NCBI GenBank assembly: GCA_030689795.1
Contig: JAUYEO010000175.1
Coordinates: forward strand, 1 to 17,968
Direction of reading: 5' to 3'
Origin: Desulfobacterales bacterium
GTDB lineage: Bacteria > Desulfobacterota > Desulfobacteria > Desulfobacterales > RPRI01
DNA: 17,968 bases
The notes under the pieces were generated by a model. That model did no database searches. It worked only from the letters and a program-made list of their open reading frames with translations, and was not told where the DNA came from. How positions within the stretch are numbered: the stretch's first letter is position 1; each line of letters begins with the position of its first letter. Both the position numbers and the translations under genes were made by a program. Below, piece by piece: positions 13,495 through 17,968 of this stretch.

Positions 13495-14895
13495 ATGGCG
13501 AAAACAAAAATTGTGTGCACAATAGGCCCTTCAAGCGAGTCTCCGGAAGTATTGAAAGAGCTTATTTTAAACGGAATGAATGTGGCCCGGTTAAACTTTT
13601 CCCACGGATCCCACAAGGAACATCTTAAAAAGATAAACACCATCCGGTCCGTTTCGGAAAAACTCGGGGCGTATGTGGCAATATTGCAGGATCTTTGCGG
13701 CCCCAAGATAAGAATCGGCAAAGTGAAAGAGCCGGGCGTGCGCCTTAATCCGGGTCAGACATATGTTCTTACCAGCAGGCATGTCGAAGGCGACCAGGAG
13801 CGAGTTTCGGTTTCATATGAGAATCTGCCCTCTGATGTTAAACCGGGGGAAAGGATACTTCTTGCCGACGGCATGATGGAACTGGTTGTGAAAAAAACAA
13901 CCCGCACGGATATATCCTGTGAAGTCGTGACCGGGGGATGGCTTACTTCGAACAAGGGAATAAATCTTCCGACAGGCACGATAAAAGCCGATGCAATAAC
14001 GGCAAAAGACCATAAGGATCTTATCTTCGGTTTGAAAAATAACGTGGATTATATCGCCCTTTCATTTGTCAGGAGCGCAAAGGATATTATCGGACTGAAA
14101 AAAATAATAAAGAGGGAGAAGAAAAATACCCCGGTCATAGCCAAGATAGAAAAGCATGAGGCATTGAAAGATATAGAAGGAATCATGGAAGCATCTGACG
14201 GGATAATGGTTGCAAGGGGCGATCTTGGAGTCGAAATTCCTCTTGAAAATGTTCCGAATATCCAGAAGATGCTTGTCAAAAAAGCGAACGATATGGGCAA
14301 GCCGGTCATAATTGCCACACAGATGCTCCGGTCGATGGTGAGCGCACCGCGCCCTTCGAGAGCGGAAGCAAATGATGTGGCGAACGCCGTGCTGGACGGG
14401 GCCGATGCGGTCATGCTGTCCGAGGAAACGGCGAGCGGCGAATATCCTGTCCAGGCGGTTCAGTACATGAGAAGGATTGCGGAGAAGGCCGAAGAGATTT
14501 TTCCCCATGAAAAATACTTAAGCCTCGTGCCGGAAAAAGATGTATCCGATTCGGTTGCCTATGCCTCATGCGTTCTTGCGGATCATCTTGACGTGAAGGC
14601 TATTGTCGCCACAACCCGTTCCGGTTCAACCGCGGCTCATATTTCACGGTTCAGGCCGAAACCGGTCATAATAGCTCTTTCTCCTGAAAAGAGCGCCATA
14701 AGACGCCTTGCCCTTTACTGGGGATGCCTCCCGATCCTTGTTGCCGGAACAAAAGGAAAGGATGAAAAGACCGATACTGCCCTTCCGGCCCTTGCTTCAG
14801 GTTATGTTAAAAAAGGTGACCTTGTTGTTATTACCTCCGGATATCCCGAATATGTCGAGGGCACAACTAACATGATGAGGGTTGTAAAACTTTAA
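13495..14895 (+). CDS. pyk: Pyruvate kinase
   Basis: Pyruvate kinase converts phosphoenolpyruvate and ADP to pyruvate and ATP, the last step of glycolysis, in the cytoplasm. The 466-aa length is normal for a bacterial enzyme. The start KIVCTIGPSS, the residues ARLNFSHG (31-38) and the signature around IAKIEKHEAL (215-224) through MVARGDLGVEIP (238-249) are present, with the catalytic lysine in AKIEK. The metal-binding Glu and Asp are in the KIE and GDLG segments. The C-terminal allosteric domain is complete. GGGAGGGAG lies 6 nt before the ATG. Together with pfkA it gives two glycolytic enzymes in the window, though on opposite strands. Candidate promoter sequence in 13441-13480 is A/T-rich but not convincing. 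Confidence 0.97.
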   Translation: MAKTKIVCTIGPSSESPEVLKELILNGMNVARLNFSHGSHKEHLKKINTIRSVSEKLGAYVAILQDLCGPKIRIGKVKEPGVRLNPGQTYVLTSRHVEGDQERVSVSYENLPSDVKPGERILLADGMMELVVKKTTRTDISCEVVTGGWLTSNKGINLPTGTIKADAITAKDHKDLIFGLKNNVDYIALSFVRSAKDIIGLKKIIKREKKNTPVIAKIEKHEALKDIEGIMEASDGIMVARGDLGVEIPLENVPNIQKMLVKKANDMGKPVIIATQMLRSMVSAPRPSRAEANDVANAVLDGADAVMLSEETASGEYPVQAVQYMRRIAEKAEEIFPHEKYLSLVPEKDVSDSVAYASCVLADHLDVKAIVATTRSGSTAAHISRFRPKPVIIALSPEKSAIRRLALYWGCLPILVAGTKGKDEKTDTALPALASGYVKKGDLVVITSGYPEYVEGTTNMMRVVKL

Positions 14896-14899
14896 TCAA

Positions 14900-14978
14900 C
14901 AGTAGCCGGTGGTCAGGGGGCAGTGGCCAGAAAAAAACAGACGAGAGACAAGTAACCGGGAACCAGCAGGCGGATAAG
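14900..14978. repeat. 7-bp tandem phrases (CAGTGGC type) between pyk and the next gene
   Basis: Heptamers CAGTAGC, CGGTGGT, CAGGGGG and CAGTGGC start at 14900, 14907, 14914 and 14921. A second in-phase set, AGAGACA, AGTAACC, GGGAACC and AGCAGGC, starts at 14944, 14951, 14958 and 14965. AGAGACA and the ACC-type units resemble those before lspA (10556-10580). Confidence 0.65.
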
Positions 14979-14991
14979 AGGTGAAACGATT

Positions 14992-15204
14992 ATGGGATTT
15001 ATAAGGGATCAGGAGGAGCGTCTGGTAGTAGGTCTTTTGACTGCGAAATATCAGAAGAAGAATCTTCCTGTGCCCGATATTTCCGAATTGAGGCGCCAGG
15101 CCGCAATAATAGTCGATGAGGCCCACGGTATTGCCCGTGAAAGGGGGAAAAACTTGCTTTCAATCGTAAAGGGTATGGTGGAAGAATTGAGAGTAAAAAA
15201 ATAG
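14992..15204 (+). CDS. Small uncharacterised protein, 70 aa
   Basis: I do not recognise this protein. It is soluble-looking, with no signal peptide or membrane segment. It is rich in charged residues and is predicted to be mostly helical, for example DISELRRQAAIIVDEAHGIARERG and LLSIVKGMVEELRVKK. It has no cysteine. A good ribosome binding site (AAGAGGTG, 14976-14983) stands 8 nt before the ATG, and the next gene begins 12 bp after its stop, so it looks like a real gene co-transcribed with the adaptor, ATPase and permease genes. A role linked to that transporter is possible only by position. It could also belong with pyk, but a repeat-filled gap of 96 bp separates them. Confidence 0.75.
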   Translation: MGFIRDQEERLVVGLLTAKYQKKNLPVPDISELRRQAAIIVDEAHGIARERGKNLLSIVKGMVEELRVKK

Positions 15205-15216
15205 AAAGGGTTTCAA

Positions 15217-16434
15217 ATGGCAGGCGACGACATATCAAAGCTCAGCATAAAAAAAGCCGGTACCGTTGCGGGTGCGGGGAAAAAGAAAAAATATATTATT
15301 TTACTGATAATAATATTCGTATTGATTGCAACAGGGATTCTTTACAAACAGGGACTTCTGACTCCTGCCCTTGAAGTCAGGGTCTCAAAAGTTGTTAATA
15401 TTTATCCGTCCCAGACATATACGCTTCTTAACGCAAGCGGCTATGTGGTTGCCCAGCGGAAAGCGGCCGTTGCTTCAAAAATCACAGGGCGGCTCGTTTA
15501 TTTAGGCGTTGAAGAAGGGAGCAGGGTTAAGAAAGGCCAGGTAATTGCCAGGCTGGAAAACGATGATGCCGTTGCGGCAAGAAACAGAGCCTTGGCCAAC
15601 GTCAATGCCGCCAAGTCTGCACTGGAACAGGCTATGGCTGAGTTCGATGACGCAGTATTGAACTTCAACAGGATGTTAAAACTCTATGAAAAGGGAAGCG
15701 TGGCAAGATCTGAGAATGATATTGCCGAAGCAAGATGGAAAAGGGCAAAAGCCGCCGTATCAGCCCATAAGTCCTCAATCAAGGCCAGTGAAGAAGCGCT
15801 TAAGGAAGCCGAGGTACTGCTTGAATACGCGACTATCAGGGCGCCTTTTGACGCGGTAGTGCTCACAAAGAATGCCGACATCGGCGATATTATTACTCCT
15901 CTTGGCGCTGCCACAAATGCAAAGGCAGCGGTTGTGGACATTGCGGATATGGAATCACTTCAGGTAGAAGTAGATGTTTCCGAGTCGAATATCGGTATTG
16001 TGAAAAACGGACAGCCGTGCGAGATTCAGCTTGATGCCCTTCAGGATTCACGGTTCAGAGGAGCAGTTCACATGATAGTTCCAACTGCCGACAGGACGAA
16101 GGCATCGGTCATGGTAAAGGTGGCCTTTAAGGAAAAAGATCCGCGGATACTTCCCGAGATGAGTGCCAAGGTAGCCTTTCTTGCCCGGGAAGTCCTGCCG
16201 GAAGAAGAAAAACGTTTAGCGGCAATTCCGGCTGATGCAATTACCGGATTTGAAGGGAAGGAGTCTGTTTTTATAGTAAAAGACGGCCATGCATATAAAA
16301 CAGAGATAAAGACCGGAAGGCGAATCGGGAACCTGGTGGAGTTATTAGGCGGAGCAGGGATTGGCGAAATCATGGTTGCAAAGCCCACAAATAAAGTCAA
16401 AGACGGTATAAAGATTAAGGCTCTGGAGGATTAA
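15217..16434 (+). CDS. Periplasmic adaptor (HlyD/MacA-like membrane fusion protein)
   Basis: Such proteins sit in the periplasm, anchored in the inner membrane, and link an inner-membrane pump to an outer-membrane channel. The 405-aa protein has a short cytoplasmic N-terminus, one membrane segment (about 25-43, after the basic run KKKK), and the two halves of a lipoyl/barrel-sandwich domain (about 78-118 and 203-235). They flank an alpha-helical hairpin rich in Ala, Lys and Glu (about 120-205). The half signatures VEEGSRVKKGQVIARL and ATIRAPFDAVV are typical. The beta-barrel and membrane-proximal domains follow. The ATPase and permease genes directly downstream make a MacAB-like tripartite exporter the best reading. 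No outer-membrane partner is in view and the substrate is unknown. Confidence 0.9.
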   Translation: MAGDDISKLSIKKAGTVAGAGKKKKYIILLIIIFVLIATGILYKQGLLTPALEVRVSKVVNIYPSQTYTLLNASGYVVAQRKAAVASKITGRLVYLGVEEGSRVKKGQVIARLENDDAVAARNRALANVNAAKSALEQAMAEFDDAVLNFNRMLKLYEKGSVARSENDIAEARWKRAKAAVSAHKSSIKASEEALKEAEVLLEYATIRAPFDAVVLTKNADIGDIITPLGAATNAKAAVVDIADMESLQVEVDVSESNIGIVKNGQPCEIQLDALQDSRFRGAVHMIVPTADRTKASVMVKVAFKEKDPRILPEMSAKVAFLAREVLPEEEKRLAAIPADAITGFEGKESVFIVKDGHAYKTEIKTGRRIGNLVELLGGAGIGEIMVAKPTNKVKDGIKIKALED

Positions 16435-16442
16435 TACAGGAA

Positions 16443-17147
16443 TTGGCGTCTATCATAGAGATTAAAGACCTTACTAAATCATACCGCAGGGGAAATCAGT
16501 CCATCGTCGTCCTGGAGAACATATCCCTGAATATAGAAGAGGGGGATTTTCTTGCCCTTATGGGGCCTTCGGGCTCGGGCAAAAGCACACTGCTCAACCT
16601 TATAGCAGGTCTCGACAAGGCGGACAGCGGAAGTATTAAGGTTGGAGGAATTGATATTTCCATCCTTTCAGAATCCATGCTTGCAAAATGGAGATCTGAA
16701 AATGTCGGATTTATTTTTCAGTTCTATAATCTTGTTCCGGTATTAACCGCCTTTGAGAATGTTGAATTGCCCCTGATTTTGACGGATCTCTCCAAAAAAG
16801 AGCGGAAAGAACACGTCACCACAGCCCTTAGGCTCGTTAACCTTGAAGACAGGATGGATCATTATCCCCGCCAGCTCTCGGGCGGTCAGCAGCAGCGGGT
16901 TGCGATCGCAAGAGCTGTTGTAACAGATCCCACAATGCTTGTCGCTGACGAACCGACCGGCGACCTCGACAGGGCAGCGGCTGAAGAGGTGTTACGGCTT
17001 ATGGAGAGGCTGAGCGGGGAGATCGGAAAAACGGTTATTATGGTGACTCATGACCCGCGGGCAGCAAAAAAAGCCAACAATATGAAGTACCTTGAAAAGG
17101 GTGTTCTTGCCAATGCTCCTGAAGCTTCTTTTTCGGAATGCCTTTAG
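16443..17147 (+). CDS. ABC transporter ATP-binding protein (MacB/LolD type)
   Basis: This is the nucleotide-binding subunit that powers the downstream permease. The 234-aa protein has Walker A GPSGSGKST (41-49), a Q-loop glutamine in FIFQFYN (Q93), the signature LSGGQQQR (145-152), Walker B MLVADEP (165-171) and the switch histidine in VTHD (H203). The LolD/MacB subfamily is indicated by the short N-terminus, the Q-loop context and separate ATPase and permease chains. The start is a TTG at 16443, 8 bp after the adaptor stop. GGAGGA ends 12 nt upstream and a nearer AGGA is too close, so the start is not certain, but no ATG or GTG fits the family N-terminus better. The last 35 bp overlap the permease gene, suggesting translational coupling. 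Confidence 0.92.
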   Translation: MASIIEIKDLTKSYRRGNQSIVVLENISLNIEEGDFLALMGPSGSGKSTLLNLIAGLDKADSGSIKVGGIDISILSESMLAKWRSENVGFIFQFYNLVPVLTAFENVELPLILTDLSKKERKEHVTTALRLVNLEDRMDHYPRQLSGGQQQRVAIARAVVTDPTMLVADEPTGDLDRAAAEEVLRLMERLSGEIGKTVIMVTHDPRAAKKANNMKYLEKGVLANAPEASFSECL

Positions 17148-17968
17148 ACACAAGCTCCGTGCCGGACTGACCATCTGCGGCATATCCGTTGCAATTCTTG
17201 CATTCGGCCTTCTCAGGACAGTTGTCAGCGCTTGGTATGCAGGAGTTGATGCATCTTCTTCCACCCGTCTGGTTACTCGTAATGCGATCTCACTGGTCTT
17301 TCCTCTTCCCCTTTCATACAAGGATAAAATACGGGGTGTGGAGGGAGTTAAAATAGTTTCTCTCGGGAACTGGTTCGGGGGAATATACATTGAAGAGAAG
17401 AATTTTTTTGCCAATTTTGCGGTTGATTCCAAAACATATCTTGACCTCTATCCTGAATTTGTAATCCCTCCCGACCAGAAACTCTCCTTTTTAAAGGAAA
17501 GGAAGGGTTGTGTGGTCGGAAGCAAACTGGCAAAAAGGTTCGGATGGAAATTGGGGGATACGATTGTCTTAAGGGGTACAATATTCCCGGGCAACTGGGA
17601 GTTTATCCTGCAGGCCGTATACAAGGGAAGGAACAAAACAATAGATGAAAGCCAGTTTTTCTTTCACTGTGATTATCTGAACGAAACGATGAAAAAGGTC
17701 CAGCCCCGAAGGGCTGACCAGGTGGGTTTTTACATAATCGGCACTTCTTCTCCGGATATTGCCGCCTCAACCAGTAAATCGGTAGACAGCCTTTTTAAAA
17801 ATTCTTTCGCGGAAACCCTGACCGAGACCGAAAAAGAATTCCAGATGAGTTTCATCGCTTTAAGCCAGACTATCCTGACGGTAATTCAGCTTGTTTCCCT
17901 GGTGGTTATAGTCATTATCCTCGCAGTTGTGGCAAATACGATGGCCATGTCCGTGCGTGAGAGGATGA
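17113..17968 (+). CDS. ABC transporter permease, FtsX/MacB-like (3' end outside window)
   Basis: The frame opens with an ATG at 17113, inside the end of the ATPase gene, and stays open for 285 codons to the window edge. The protein starts MLLKLLFRNAFRHKLRAGLT, followed by a first membrane segment (about 20-37, ICGISVAILAFGLLRTVV), then a large periplasmic domain of about 210 residues resembling MacB_PCD. A second hydrophobic segment begins near 253 (IALSQTILTVIQLVSLVVIV) and leads into VVANTMAMSVRERM, a typical FtsX-domain stretch. The expected remaining membrane segments lie beyond the window. The partner ATPase and adaptor genes are directly upstream. The Shine-Dalgarno is weak, consistent with coupling to the overlapping ATPase gene. 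Confidence 0.9.
   Translation, partial: MLLKLLFRNAFRHKLRAGLTICGISVAILAFGLLRTVVSAWYAGVDASSSTRLVTRNAISLVFPLPLSYKDKIRGVEGVKIVSLGNWFGGIYIEEKNFFANFAVDSKTYLDLYPEFVIPPDQKLSFLKERKGCVVGSKLAKRFGWKLGDTIVLRGTIFPGNWEFILQAVYKGRNKTIDESQFFFHCDYLNETMKKVQPRRADQVGFYIIGTSSPDIAASTSKSVDSLFKNSFAETLTETEKEFQMSFIALSQTILTVIQLVSLVVIVIILAVVANTMAMSVRERM

Overview
The window is a stretch of ordinary bacterial housekeeping chromosome. It looks Gram-negative: there are exported proteins, a periplasmic adaptor protein and lipoprotein-processing enzymes. Base composition is moderate. The style of the intergenic DNA and of the ABC permease suggests Desulfobacterota (the old Deltaproteobacteria). That placement is an inference, because there is no rRNA gene or lineage marker in the window. 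No tRNA, rRNA, insertion sequence, phage gene or CRISPR array is visible.

Left block, minus strand (1-3618). Reading in the direction of transcription: a type IV prepilin peptidase, a protein-L-isoaspartate methyltransferase with a signal peptide, a 6-phosphofructokinase, a cold-shock protein, and the N-terminal 89 codons of peptide chain release factor 3 (prfC), which runs off the left edge. The cold-shock gene has its own strong promoter, a leader of about 105 nt, a TTG start and an intrinsic terminator.

Divergent region (3619-4013). About 400 bp separate the prepilin peptidase from lon. It holds a 9-bp-period repeat, a weak candidate promoter, an AT-rich terminator-like hairpin, and a strong GAAA-loop hairpin just before the lon ribosome binding site.

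Right block, plus strand (4014-17968): lon, tsaB, ileS, lspA, lgt, holA, pyk, a 70-aa unknown gene, an HlyD/MacA-like adaptor, an ABC ATPase, and the 5' part of an FtsX/MacB-type permease that runs off the right edge and was found by direct translation. lspA and lgt sit together as the lipoprotein maturation pair. The last three genes form an adaptor, ATPase and permease unit, with the ATPase and permease genes overlapping.

No new protein system was found. The most unusual content is non-coding. All five plus-strand gaps longer than about 90 bp, and the divergent gap, carry short phased repeats with periods of 7, 8, 9 or 10 bp. The clearest is a heptad array with CG dinucleotides every 7 bases. 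It occurs in three gaps, contains a 39-nt exact repeat shared by two of them, and ends each time in a conserved 8-base step. A second element, based on TTTCGTAAAAAG, lies upstream of both prfC and ileS. Other points worth checking are a phosphofructokinase with a mixed ATP/PPi residue pattern, an unusually long DNA polymerase III delta subunit, and an apparently exported methyltransferase.
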